In this document: in pieces, positions 18,843-26,778 of the stretch
Position numbering within the stretch: the stretch's first letter is position 1
Layout of the letters: every line of letters starts with the position of its first letter
NCBI GenBank assembly: GCA_900318445.1
Contig: ONKO01000004.1
Coordinates: 62,001 to 126,000 of the forward strand
Direction: 5' to 3'
Length of the DNA stretch: 64,000 nt
Source: an uncultured Bacteroidales bacterium
GTDB taxonomy: Bacteria; Bacteroidota; Bacteroidia; Bacteroidales; UBA932
Position numbers and translations under genes: made by a program
Notes under the pieces: generated by a model
Seen by the model: the letters and a program-made list of their open reading frames with translations, nothing else
Told to the model about the DNA's origin: nothing
Databases searched by the model: none

Positions 18843-18882
18843 GCCGCCAGGGCCCAATTCGTAGGGAAACGGTCCTGGCGGC
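18843..18882. other. GC-rich hairpin after lysA
   Basis: GCCGCCAGGGCC (18843-18854) pairs with GGTCCTGGCGGC (18871-18882), with one mismatch and a 16-base loop. It lies 46 bases beyond the lysA stop codon. It has no T-run on the minus strand, so it may stabilise the 3' end of the mRNA rather than terminate it. Confidence 0.55.
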
Positions 18883-18928
18883 GTGCTGGTGAAAGCCTTT
18901 GCGGCTCAATTTGAAGAAGACAAACCTC

Positions 18929-20080
18929 TTATTCGGAGTAGTAGGCCGGAGCAAGGGGCCGGCAATTGTACTGCGAGGCCATGGACTGGCCGTAGGCGCC
19001 GGCACTGCGGATGGCAATGATGTCTCCGCGGTGGCACTCGTTCAAAAGAACGTCTTTCCCAAAGACATCGGAACTCTCGCAGCAGGGACCCACTACGTCA
19101 TAGGGCAGTTCGGGACCGTCCGAGGAGAGGTTCTCGATACGGTGTACGGCGTGGTACATGGCAGGACGCACCAGATCGTTCATGCCGGCGTCCACAATGG
19201 CAAAGCGTTTGGCAAGGCCTTCTTTCACATAGAGTACGCGCGTGATGAGCGTGCCGCAGGGTGCGATGATGGCGCGGCCCAGTTCGAAGTGCACCGGCCT
19301 GGAGCCGCGAAGGCCCCGCTTGTAAGTGCCGAAATACGCCGCGAAGTCGGCAATGGGAAAGTGATTGGGATGCTCGTATTCAATGCCAAGGCCTCCGCCT
19401 ACATTGATATCCGATACGGGAATGCCTTCCTTTTCCAGACGGTCCGTAAGCTCGTTGATACGGTTGCAGAGCGCCGCAAAGTCCGGCATTTCCAGAATCT
19501 GGGAACCAATGTGGAAGTGCAGGCCGCAAAAGCGTATGGAAGGCAGGGACAATGCCTCGCGGGCTACGTCGTCCACCATGCCGTGGTAGATGCCGAACTT
19601 GTTCTCCGCAAGGCCCGTGGTGATGCCGGCCAGGGTATGCGCCCCGATGTCCGGATTCACGCGAAGGCTCACGGGAGCCACCACCCCTTTCTCTGCGGCC
19701 AGCTGGGCAATGACCCGGAGCTCGGCCGATGATTCCACATTGAAGCGGCCGATGCCCTTTTCGAGGCCGAGGTCGATTTCCCAATCGGCCTTGCCCACCC
19801 CGGCAAATACAATGTCGGAGGCACGGAAACCGGCGTCCAGGGCAGTCTGCACCTCACCGCCGCTCACGCAGTCGGCGCCGAAGCCCGCTGCTGCAATCTG
19901 CCGGAGCAATACGGGGTTGTGATTGGCCTTGACGGCATAGTGCATGCGCCAGGAGGGACGGTCCCGGAGCTCTGCCTTGATGGCATCCAGGGTGTCCTGC
20001 AGAAGGCGGGTGTCGTAGTAGTAGAAGGGCGTCTGAAGGCCCTCGAAACGCTGGAGGGGATAAGTACCTTTGAGCATCAT
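18929..20080 (-). CDS. lysA: Diaminopimelate decarboxylase
   Basis: A 383-residue PLP enzyme of alanine-racemase fold type III, the last step of lysine synthesis (meso-diaminopimelate to lysine and CO2). The PLP lysine is K51 in HYAVKANHNP. Other family motifs are the HFHIGSQ segment, the glycine loop INVGGGLGIEY, and GPCCESSDVFGKD, which carries the active-site cysteine contributed across the dimer. The C-terminal GAYGQSMASQYNCRP matches LysA. The ATG overlaps the lysC stop codon (ATGA), so the two are translationally coupled. A second ATG one codon later is also possible. Confidence 0.95.
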   Translation of the reverse strand: MMLKGTYPLQRFEGLQTPFYYYDTRLLQDTLDAIKAELRDRPSWRMHYAVKANHNPVLLRQIAAAGFGADCVSGGEVQTALDAGFRASDIVFAGVGKADWEIDLGLEKGIGRFNVESSAELRVIAQLAAEKGVVAPVSLRVNPDIGAHTLAGITTGLAENKFGIYHGMVDDVAREALSLPSIRFCGLHFHIGSQILEMPDFAALCNRINELTDRLEKEGIPVSDINVGGGLGIEYEHPNHFPIADFAAYFGTYKRGLRGSRPVHFELGRAIIAPCGTLITRVLYVKEGLAKRFAIVDAGMNDLVRPAMYHAVHRIENLSSDGPELPYDVVGPCCESSDVFGKDVLLNECHRGDIIAIRSAGAYGQSMASQYNCRPLAPAYYSE

Positions 20081-21384
20081 GCAAACAAATGACGGCTCAG
20101 CGCCTGCAGGGCGCGGGCCTTGTCCTCTTCTTTCACTAACAGGGAAATGTTGTAGTTGCTGCCGCCGTAGCTCACCATTCGCACGGGGATATCCTTCATG
20201 GCTCCCAGAACGCGGCTTTCAAAGCCCAGGTTTTCCCAGTCCATGTCTCCCACCACGCAGATGATGCACATGTCCAGGTCTACGGAAACGGTGCCGTACT
20301 TCTTGAGGTCGTGGACAATCTCGGAGAGGTAGCGGGTGTCGTCAATGGACATGGAGACACCCACCTCGGAAGTGCAGATCATGTCGATGGGCGTACGGTA
20401 ACTCTCGAAGATTTCGAACACTTTGCGAAGGAAACCGTGTGCCAGCAGCATGCGGGAGCTCTTGATCTTGATGGCGGTGATATTGTCCTTGGCGGCCACG
20501 GCCTTGATGGTGCCGGGCTCGGGTACATTGTCGATGAGCGTGCCGGGAGCCTCGGGCTCCATGGTGTTCTTCAGGCGCACGGGCACGTTGGCGAACTTGG
20601 CCGGCTGGATGCAAGTAGGGTGCAGGATCTTGGCGCCGAAGTAGGCAAGCTCCGCCGCTTCTTCGAAGTGCAGATGCCGGACGGCCGACGTCTTCTCCAC
20701 AATGCGGGGATCGTTGTCGTGCATGCCGTCGATGTCGGTCCAGATCTGGATTTCCTCCGAGCCCACGGCTGCGCCAATGAGGCACGCCGTATAGTCCGAT
20801 CCGCCCCGCTGGAGGTTGTCCACCTCCCCGTGCGCGTTGCGGCAGATGAAGCCCTGAGTGAGGTAGACATCGGCCTTCTCCTCAAGGAAAGGCTTGAGGT
20901 GGGCCGATATGTATTCCTGGTCGGGCTCTCCCTGAGAGTCGGTTCTCATGAACTCCAGGGCGGGGATAAGGAGCACGTTCACTCCCTGCTCCTTGAGGTA
21001 AATCTCCATCATATGGGTGGAAAGGAGTTCTCCCTGGGCCAGGATAAGCTTCTCCTGCTGGGCTCCGAAGAGCTCCCGCGTGGTGCCGGTGATGCCCTCG
21101 AAAGTCTGGCGGATGAAGGCCTCGGCCGCGGCCCGGCTCTCCTCCGTGGAATACAGTTCCCGGATGGTCTTGAGGTACTTGGCCTCCAGGCGGCCGATGA
21201 CGTCGCGGGCGCCGTCGGCATTCCGGTTATACAGATAGCCGGCAATCTCTACCAGCGAGTTAGTGGTGCCGGACATGGCCGACAGAACGACCAGCGTGCG
21301 CCCCTCCTTCTGTACCAGGCGTGCGACTTCCTGAATCCTGGCGGCCGACCCTACGGAGGTACCGCCGAATTTCATGATTTTCAT
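20077..21384 (-). CDS. lysC: Aspartate kinase (lysine-pathway type)
   Basis: A 435-residue kinase giving 4-phosphoaspartate, the first step of the aspartate amino-acid pathway. The start is set at 21384, giving MKIMKFGGTSVGSA, the usual N-terminus with the KFGGTS phosphate-binding motif. The RGGSDYTACLIGAAV segment and the two C-terminal ACT domains (NITAIKIKSSRML and MCIICVVGDMDW regions) are intact, so allosteric control by lysine is likely. There is no fused homoserine dehydrogenase. It overlaps lysA by four bases, forming a lysine operon, and is divergent from the fimbrial operon. Confidence 0.94.
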   Translation of the reverse strand: MKIMKFGGTSVGSAARIQEVARLVQKEGRTLVVLSAMSGTTNSLVEIAGYLYNRNADGARDVIGRLEAKYLKTIRELYSTEESRAAAEAFIRQTFEGITGTTRELFGAQQEKLILAQGELLSTHMMEIYLKEQGVNVLLIPALEFMRTDSQGEPDQEYISAHLKPFLEEKADVYLTQGFICRNAHGEVDNLQRGGSDYTACLIGAAVGSEEIQIWTDIDGMHDNDPRIVEKTSAVRHLHFEEAAELAYFGAKILHPTCIQPAKFANVPVRLKNTMEPEAPGTLIDNVPEPGTIKAVAAKDNITAIKIKSSRMLLAHGFLRKVFEIFESYRTPIDMICTSEVGVSMSIDDTRYLSEIVHDLKKYGTVSVDLDMCIICVVGDMDWENLGFESRVLGAMKDIPVRMVSYGGSNYNISLLVKEEDKARALQALSRHLFA

Positions 21385-21408
21385 AACTGCTTGCTTTTTT
21401 GTGGATTG

Positions 21409-21440
21409 CAAACATAATAAAATATTTACAAAATTCCCAA
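21409..21440 (-). promoter_or_regulatory. lysC-lysA promoter
   Basis: On the minus strand, -7 TATGTTTG at 21416-21409 (perfect TAnnTTTG) and a -33 TTG at 21440-21438, spacer 21 bases. The leader to the ATG at 21384 is about 20 bases. Confidence 0.7.
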
Positions 21441-21461
21441 TTCTGGAAAATGTCAAAAGTG

Positions 21462-21479
21462 TACAAATAAACGTTTGTA
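21462..21479. promoter_or_regulatory. Palindrome in the lysC/fimbrial divergent region
   Basis: TACAAA (21462-21467) and TTTGTA (21474-21479) form an inverted repeat with a six-base spacer. It lies about 40 bases upstream of the fimbrial -7 box and just behind the lysC -33. It is a possible operator, but the region is AT-rich and chance is not excluded. Confidence 0.35.
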
Positions 21480-21516
21480 TTGACTGTTTTTGACTCCCTT
21501 TTTAAATTTTTTTTAA

Positions 21517-21524
21517 TACCTTTG
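21517..21524 (+). promoter_or_regulatory. -7 element of the fimbrial operon
   Basis: TACCTTTG, perfect TAnnTTTG, 36 bases before the first ATG (21561). The nearest TTTG (21489-21492) has a 24-base spacer, longer than usual, which suggests a weak or activator-dependent promoter. Confidence 0.6.
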
Positions 21525-21560
21525 CTGCCGTCGGTAGTGTAAAATCAACCTATTCTTTCT

Positions 21561-22949
21561 ATGAGCTGGCAACGCTGGTTCTTATTTTTTTGTGTCTCTC
21601 TGGTCGCCTGCGTGCACGTGCGTGCGCAGGTGCCGGACGGCGTTCGCTACCTTCAACTGCCCGGTTTTCCCTTTGTCTTTGTCTCCGACGAAACTGTTAC
21701 CACCCCGCCCGTCGTTTCCGATTCCCTGTTCGACGCCATTGCCCGGGGCATCCGCTTTAAGGTGAACCGTACCGAGCTCCTCGCAGAGGATCCCTTCATC
21801 GCCCTCTATAACGAAGACCTTCTTCCCTGGCTCAAGTCGCAGGACATGGAACTGCGCCAGATGTACATCAAGGGCGCAGCCTCCCTGGAAGGTCCCTACC
21901 AGAACAACGTGCGCCTGAGCCGGGCCCGTACCCGCCGTCTCATCGAGTTCCTGAGCGAAAGCCTGGACCAGCCGGCCGAGTCTCTTCCGTACCAGGCCCA
22001 GAGCATCACTGAGGACTACGGCCGCCTGGTGCGCATGCTGCACGATGCCGACGACCCCGACTACGGAAAGATCAATGAGATTTGGCAGCGAAGCGGGGGA
22101 GACGAGCAGTGGTGCAAGAAGCAGATGATGGCCCTCGAGGGCGGCAGGGTGTGGAAACGCCTCCTTGTGGAATACTTCCCGTCCCTGCGTGAAGCCCGCG
22201 TGGTGCTGTGGTTCGCCCGCAAGAAAGATTCTCAGAGAAGGAACCAGTCGCTGCGGGCATCGGCCATCCCGGCCCGTCCCATCCCGGTCCTTTTCCCCTC
22301 CGAAACCCCGGTCTTCGAGCCCCTGGCTCCCGTGTGGAAGCCGGTCGCAACGAAGGAGCGTCGCCACCTTCTGGCTGCCCGCACCAATCTCTTCCATGAC
22401 TTCCTCTATGTGCCCAAGTTCGGGTTCGCTCCCGGCGCCAACATCCAGCTGGAATACTATCCCCTGGACGGGCACTATACGGCTAATGCCGGTTTCACTT
22501 TCTCCAACCACCGCCACTGGGATGATTATAAGTTCTTCCAGGTAAGGGACGTGCAGCTGGAGCTGCGCCGTTATTTCCGCGGAGGCGGCGTGTTTATGGG
22601 CCCCTATCTGGGCCTCTATGGTCACGGAACGGTATATGGAATCGGTTTCGGTAAAAAGGATGGCTGGGAAGGAGAAGGCGGCGGAGCCGGACTCAGCGCC
22701 GGCTGGGTGTGGCCCCTGAACCGGAAAGGCAACTTGCGCCTGGAGGTAAGTGCCAGCCTGGGCTTTTTCTATACCCGCTTTGACCCTTACGTCTATGGAA
22801 ACCCCATCACGGGCGTCGAGGACGGACGCTACTATTACGAATACTACGGCAACACCAGCGATTTCAGGAAACGCAATCACCAGCTTTTCTGGTTCGGCCC
22901 CACAAATGCCGGCCTTCACATCACTTATGATATCCTGTATCGGCGATGA
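21561..22949 (+). CDS. DUF3575-type outer-membrane protein with OmpA-like N-terminal part (fimbrial locus)
   Basis: A 462-residue exported protein (signal ends ACVHVRAQ). The N-terminal half holds an OmpA-like segment (MYIKGAASLEGPYQNNVRLSRARTRRL, residues about 100-130), followed by a proline-rich linker. The C-terminal 200 residues resemble the DUF3575 beta-barrel (LLAARTNLFHDFLYVPKFGFAPGANIQLEYYP, then repeated amphipathic strands). In other Bacteroidota, DUF3575 proteins head clusters of fimbrillin genes together with DUF5119 proteins, exactly the order here. A role as outer-membrane anchor or assembly protein is inferred. It is the first gene of the 13-gene locus and overlaps the next by four bases (ATGA). 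Confidence 0.75.
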   Translation: MSWQRWFLFFCVSLVACVHVRAQVPDGVRYLQLPGFPFVFVSDETVTTPPVVSDSLFDAIARGIRFKVNRTELLAEDPFIALYNEDLLPWLKSQDMELRQMYIKGAASLEGPYQNNVRLSRARTRRLIEFLSESLDQPAESLPYQAQSITEDYGRLVRMLHDADDPDYGKINEIWQRSGGDEQWCKKQMMALEGGRVWKRLLVEYFPSLREARVVLWFARKKDSQRRNQSLRASAIPARPIPVLFPSETPVFEPLAPVWKPVATKERRHLLAARTNLFHDFLYVPKFGFAPGANIQLEYYPLDGHYTANAGFTFSNHRHWDDYKFFQVRDVQLELRRYFRGGGVFMGPYLGLYGHGTVYGIGFGKKDGWEGEGGGAGLSAGWVWPLNRKGNLRLEVSASLGFFYTRFDPYVYGNPITGVEDGRYYYEYYGNTSDFRKRNHQLFWFGPTNAGLHITYDILYRR

Positions 22950-24088
22950 AACGTAAAGCATTCCTTCTAACCTTAGTCCTTCCGCTTCTTTGCACGGCCT
23001 GCATCGAGCCTCCGCTGCACCTTCCCGGTCAGGAAATCCTCACCGAGATGCCGGCCGTGGAGACCGAACTCTCTGTGGTGTGGGACGTGGACGTGGACTG
23101 GCAGGCCGGCTGGTACTACGGCTGGGACGCCCAGGACGAGCAAATCTGGGGCAGCATGGGATATCCCGTGCCCACCAGTTTCCAAGTGCGCCGATACTAT
23201 ACGGGAGAAGATCCCAAGGCCCCGCATACTTCCGTGGACGCTTTCTCCATCCAGGGCACGCGCTTCCGCCGCTACTTTTCCTTCGGGTGGTTTGACATGC
23301 TGTTCTGGTCCGATATCGATTCCCCCGACGGCACGCAGGTGCTCCTCATGCAGGAATCCCCGGAGGTGGTGATGGCCACCACCACGGGAACCAAGGGCCT
23401 GTCCCGCTTTGCCCTGGGCGGCGGAGACGGAGTCATCGGCCTTCGCAACCAGCCGGAAATTTTCTACGCCACGTACCTGGAAGATGTCTTCATTTCCCGG
23501 AATCTGGACGACTATGAGTACGATCCCGTGGAGAACGTCTACATCAAGCACCTCGAGACCAAGCTGCGGCCGCTGGTGTACATCTACCTGGTGCAGATTA
23601 TCCTGGTGAACAACGACGGCCGCGTAAAGGGCGTGGACGGCAACACGGCGCTCTCCTCCATGGCCGCCGGCGTGAACGTAAACACCGGCGTCACCACCGA
23701 CTCGCCTTCGCTCGTGTACTTCAATACCCGCCTCAAGAAGGGAATGGTGGCCGATGGAAAACCGTGCGACATCATCGGCGGTAAATTCACCACCTTCGGC
23801 CTGTGCGGCATGGAGCCGTATACGCGCGCGGGTTCCTTGTATGATGGCCCCCGCGCATCGCTTACCAACCAGCTGTATTTTGACCTCCTGTTCAGTAACG
23901 ATGCCGTGAAAACGTTCACGGTGGATGTGACCGCCCAGTGCCAGTCGCAGGCCCACGGCGGCGTCATTACCGTGTGGATAGACTGCTCGGGGCTGGAGAT
24001 TCCGCCCGTGGATGACAAGGAGTCTTCCAGCCTTTTCCTCCCTACGCTGGAAGACTATGAGAATGTGTACTGGGAGATAGAAATGTAA
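22946..24088 (+). CDS. DUF5119 family lipoprotein of the fimbrial locus
   Basis: A 380-residue lipoprotein (MKRKAFLLTLVLPLLCTAC, lipid Cys19). The sequence fits DUF5119: an early aromatic region (VVWDVDVDWQAGWYYGWD), a middle region rich in short strands, LVYIYLVQIILVNNDGRVKGVDGN, and a C-terminal NQLYFDLLFSNDAVKTFTVDVT strand pattern. It lacks the Thr-Lys/Arg motif that marks the following fimbrillins, so it is probably an accessory or anchor protein rather than a polymerising subunit. It is coupled to the DUF3575 gene by ATGA; a 41-base gap, the largest in the operon, follows. Confidence 0.75.
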   Translation: MKRKAFLLTLVLPLLCTACIEPPLHLPGQEILTEMPAVETELSVVWDVDVDWQAGWYYGWDAQDEQIWGSMGYPVPTSFQVRRYYTGEDPKAPHTSVDAFSIQGTRFRRYFSFGWFDMLFWSDIDSPDGTQVLLMQESPEVVMATTTGTKGLSRFALGGGDGVIGLRNQPEIFYATYLEDVFISRNLDDYEYDPVENVYIKHLETKLRPLVYIYLVQIILVNNDGRVKGVDGNTALSSMAAGVNVNTGVTTDSPSLVYFNTRLKKGMVADGKPCDIIGGKFTTFGLCGMEPYTRAGSLYDGPRASLTNQLYFDLLFSNDAVKTFTVDVTAQCQSQAHGGVITVWIDCSGLEIPPVDDKESSSLFLPTLEDYENVYWEIEM

Positions 24089-24129
24089 CTAACGATATTA
24101 ACTTATTACTATTTAATACAAAACTATTT

Positions 24130-25608
24130 ATGAAACAGAGTCTCTTACTCGCAGTCGCTGCACTGGCCCTCGTGGGCTGCAGCCGCCAGGGCCTGGTGAC
24201 CGACCCGTCCCAGCCTAATGGCAAACTCGTCCCCGTGGCGTTCAGTGTCCAGCGTCAGAACATGACCAAGGCCACCAACCTGGAGGCCGTGAATCACTAC
24301 AACTTTGGCGTGTTCGCCTACAAGGTGAACGGTTCCAACAGCAGCCTGGCCGATGCCGAGGTCATGAACAACTACCTGGTGGGCTACTCCAATGGTACCG
24401 ACAAGGGTTATGACAAGACCAACGCCACTACCTACAATCCGGCCGCCGGCACCAACAAAGACCACACTTCTCCCTGGTTCTACGAAGGCCTGGGTACGGC
24501 CGAGTACGTGTATGATGGCTCGGCTGGCTTCTACAAGAAGGATCAGGCTGCCTATATGTCCAACAACGCCAACCAGTATCTCCGTTACTGGGACTTGGCC
24601 TACGCCAACACCAACTTCTACGCCTACGCTCCTTACAACAAGAATGTGACCTTCACGCATGCTTCCGGAGAAAGCACCATGACTTTTGGCGGTGCCAATA
24701 CCATCCGTGATGGTTACGATGAGCCGCTGAATAGTGCCTACAATGACTACAGCCGTACTCTCGGTGAGTACATGTATGCCGGTGTACATGCAATCAACGC
24801 CGATCTCAAGGATGTGGTTGTTCCTTTCGCTCACATGGGTGCTCAGCTCCTTCTCCGTTTTTACGAAGATGTACCTGGTTACAAGGTGGAGCTGATTGAG
24901 CTGAATGCCGATAATGGTACCATTAAAGATGGCATCAGCGGAGATGTTACGAAGGGCATCCAGCTCACTCCTGCTAAGGTGGGAACGCCTGCTTATACCA
25001 CAGGCAGCTATTATACTACCCAGGGTGCAACTGTAAAGTTTGCTGAGAATACCGCTGCCCCTACTTATACACCTGACTGGACCGGTAGCACCACCTCTCA
25101 GACTCCGCTCATGTTCCTCATTCCTGAAGCTGGCAAGAGCACGGCTGCTGACGCTCCCGCAAATCTTACGGAGTATAATGGTCACAAGATTATCCCCGAG
25201 GTTGTAACTACCGGAGACCAGAAATACAGCTACTCTCCTACCATTTATTATACTGTGGCCCAGCCTACCACCAGCGAGACCGGCTTCACCATGCACGTTT
25301 CCTACCGCATTATTGCCGAGGATAACCAGGAGGTTATTACTGTTCATAATGCTACCGTTCACATCCCTTACAAGGATGCCAGCGACAACTTCATCACTGT
25401 ATGGCAGCCTAACAACAAGTACGTCTACACCTTCAAGATCACCAAGAACACCACCGGTACCACCAACCCCGGCGGCGAGATCGATCCCACCGATCCTACT
25501 CCCAGCACCACCAAGTCTCTCTATCCTATCGTCTTCGATAACGCTACTATCGAGGAATACACGGTGGTGGCTCCCGAGACGGTCGTTTCTGAGAATACCA
25601 ACTATTAA
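24130..25608 (+). CDS. Fimbrillin family lipoprotein, candidate major subunit
   Basis: A 492-residue lipoprotein, lipid Cys17 (LALVGC). The beta-rich body has fimbrillin features: the early strand VPVAFSVQRQNMTKA, in which T46-K47 lies 30 residues after the cysteine, the TPLMFLIPEAGK segment, and a late strand NKYVYTFKITKN. A Pro/Gly/Thr-rich linker (residues about 447-462) precedes a last short strand ending EEYTVVAPE, which might act in strand exchange between subunits. Codons in 24790-25430 end in T or A more often than in neighbouring genes, as in exposed variable or highly expressed genes. First place among the fimbrillins and a single module suggest the shaft subunit; this is inference. 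Confidence 0.75.
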   Translation: MKQSLLLAVAALALVGCSRQGLVTDPSQPNGKLVPVAFSVQRQNMTKATNLEAVNHYNFGVFAYKVNGSNSSLADAEVMNNYLVGYSNGTDKGYDKTNATTYNPAAGTNKDHTSPWFYEGLGTAEYVYDGSAGFYKKDQAAYMSNNANQYLRYWDLAYANTNFYAYAPYNKNVTFTHASGESTMTFGGANTIRDGYDEPLNSAYNDYSRTLGEYMYAGVHAINADLKDVVVPFAHMGAQLLLRFYEDVPGYKVELIELNADNGTIKDGISGDVTKGIQLTPAKVGTPAYTTGSYYTTQGATVKFAENTAAPTYTPDWTGSTTSQTPLMFLIPEAGKSTAADAPANLTEYNGHKIIPEVVTTGDQKYSYSPTIYYTVAQPTTSETGFTMHVSYRIIAEDNQEVITVHNATVHIPYKDASDNFITVWQPNNKYVYTFKITKNTTGTTNPGGEIDPTDPTPSTTKSLYPIVFDNATIEEYTVVAPETVVSENTNY

Positions 25609-25609
25609 T

Positions 25610-26761
25610 ATGACCCTTCTCCGTCATATCACACCTCTCGCGGCGGCTGCGCTGCTCCTTACGTCCTGCTTCTCCAGCGGAAAACTGGTAGATGAGAACG
25701 TAGTGGACACGCGCACCCCCATGGTTTTCGGTACCTCCGTCCGTCAGGACGAGGAAACGGAGACCAAGGCCGCTGTGCTGCCCCAGGGCTTCAAGGTGAA
25801 CACCTGGAAAAGCTTTGGCAGCGCCGCGCAGCAGACGGTGATGGACGGATTCAAAGTAGACTATACCCCCACGGCATCTTCCAAGTGGGACTACGTGGGG
25901 GTCCTTGAGCAAGTGCAACGTTACTGGGACCTGGGCGCATTTCCGTACGAATTCCGTGCGGTGTCGCCCTGGTCCGAGGACGTTACCATTACCGAGACAG
26001 GCGTGTCCATTGACCGTATGTTCTACGCTCAGACACTCCTTGACGGTGTATACAACAAAGAAGCGGCACTGTGCGAACCCTTTGTGGTGGCGCAGGTAAG
26101 CCGCGAGGACCTGGGAAAGGGCGTTGCCGAGCGCTACCCGGACCGGGACCTCATCAAAGGGCAGGAAGTCAATGCTGCGGCGAAGGCCGATGGCACCCGC
26201 AGCGTGCACATGCCCTTCCACCACCTTTTGTGCAAGGTGGGATTCAGACTTTTTATTGACGACCCGCAGCCTTCCTCTCCGGACTATGTGGTTACGCTCC
26301 AGAGCGTGGAGGTGAGTGTTGTCAAAGACGGTTTCCTTACCAAAGGAACTTATGCGGCTACCGCTACCCAGGGCCTGGGCCGCGGTACATTCGCCGATGA
26401 CTCGCCGAAAAGCTGCGAGTACTGCATCCTGAAAAGAAATACCGAGTACCCCGAAAACATGCGGGAGTACCTTAATATATATAATGCATTTGACCTTACC
26501 CCCGGCGAGCTCCATCAGATTCCGCAGGAAAATGTGAAGCTTCGGGTAAAAATGAAGATGCAAACCCATCACGCCGGCACGGTGGACGGGAATTTTTCCT
26601 ATGAGACGGAGATAGAACCGTATACCTGGGCGCCCGATACAAGACATATTTATTACCTCCACGTTCCCAACCTGCATGCGCACGAAGTGGAACTCTACAC
26701 CTGTGAAATACTGCCCTGGGAGATTGTGGAGTCGGAAGACATTCCGGTTGGCGTAGAATAA
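25610..26761 (+). CDS. Fimbrillin-like lipoprotein
   Basis: A 383-residue lipoprotein starting at ATG 25610, one base after the previous stop; an in-frame ATG further upstream would overlap the previous gene by 300 bases. The signal is MTLLRHITPLAAAALLLTSC, lipid Cys20. The first strand TPMVFGTSVRQ is followed by T52-K53-A54. The body contains RYWDLGAFPYEFRAVSPW, where the W-x-x-x-x-Y/F-x-F-x-A pattern recurs across the cluster (the alternating strand that precedes a calyx-like sheet), and FHHLLCKVGFRLFI, the second conserved strand of the fold. It ends with the module-closing CEILPWEIVE. A single module, probably a minor or adaptor subunit. Confidence 0.7.
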   Translation: MTLLRHITPLAAAALLLTSCFSSGKLVDENVVDTRTPMVFGTSVRQDEETETKAAVLPQGFKVNTWKSFGSAAQQTVMDGFKVDYTPTASSKWDYVGVLEQVQRYWDLGAFPYEFRAVSPWSEDVTITETGVSIDRMFYAQTLLDGVYNKEAALCEPFVVAQVSREDLGKGVAERYPDRDLIKGQEVNAAAKADGTRSVHMPFHHLLCKVGFRLFIDDPQPSSPDYVVTLQSVEVSVVKDGFLTKGTYAATATQGLGRGTFADDSPKSCEYCILKRNTEYPENMREYLNIYNAFDLTPGELHQIPQENVKLRVKMKMQTHHAGTVDGNFSYETEIEPYTWAPDTRHIYYLHVPNLHAHEVELYTCEILPWEIVESEDIPVGVE

Positions 26762-26778
26762 TACAAACTATTCTTTAT

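Noticed and set aside
18424-18900. Possible integrated element at the tRNA gene
   Set aside because: No copy of the tRNA 3' end and no integrase is seen in the window.
21385-21560. Invertible phase-variable promoter for the fimbriae
   Set aside because: Only short AT-rich palindromes are present; there are no long inverted repeats flanking the promoter and no recombinase nearby.
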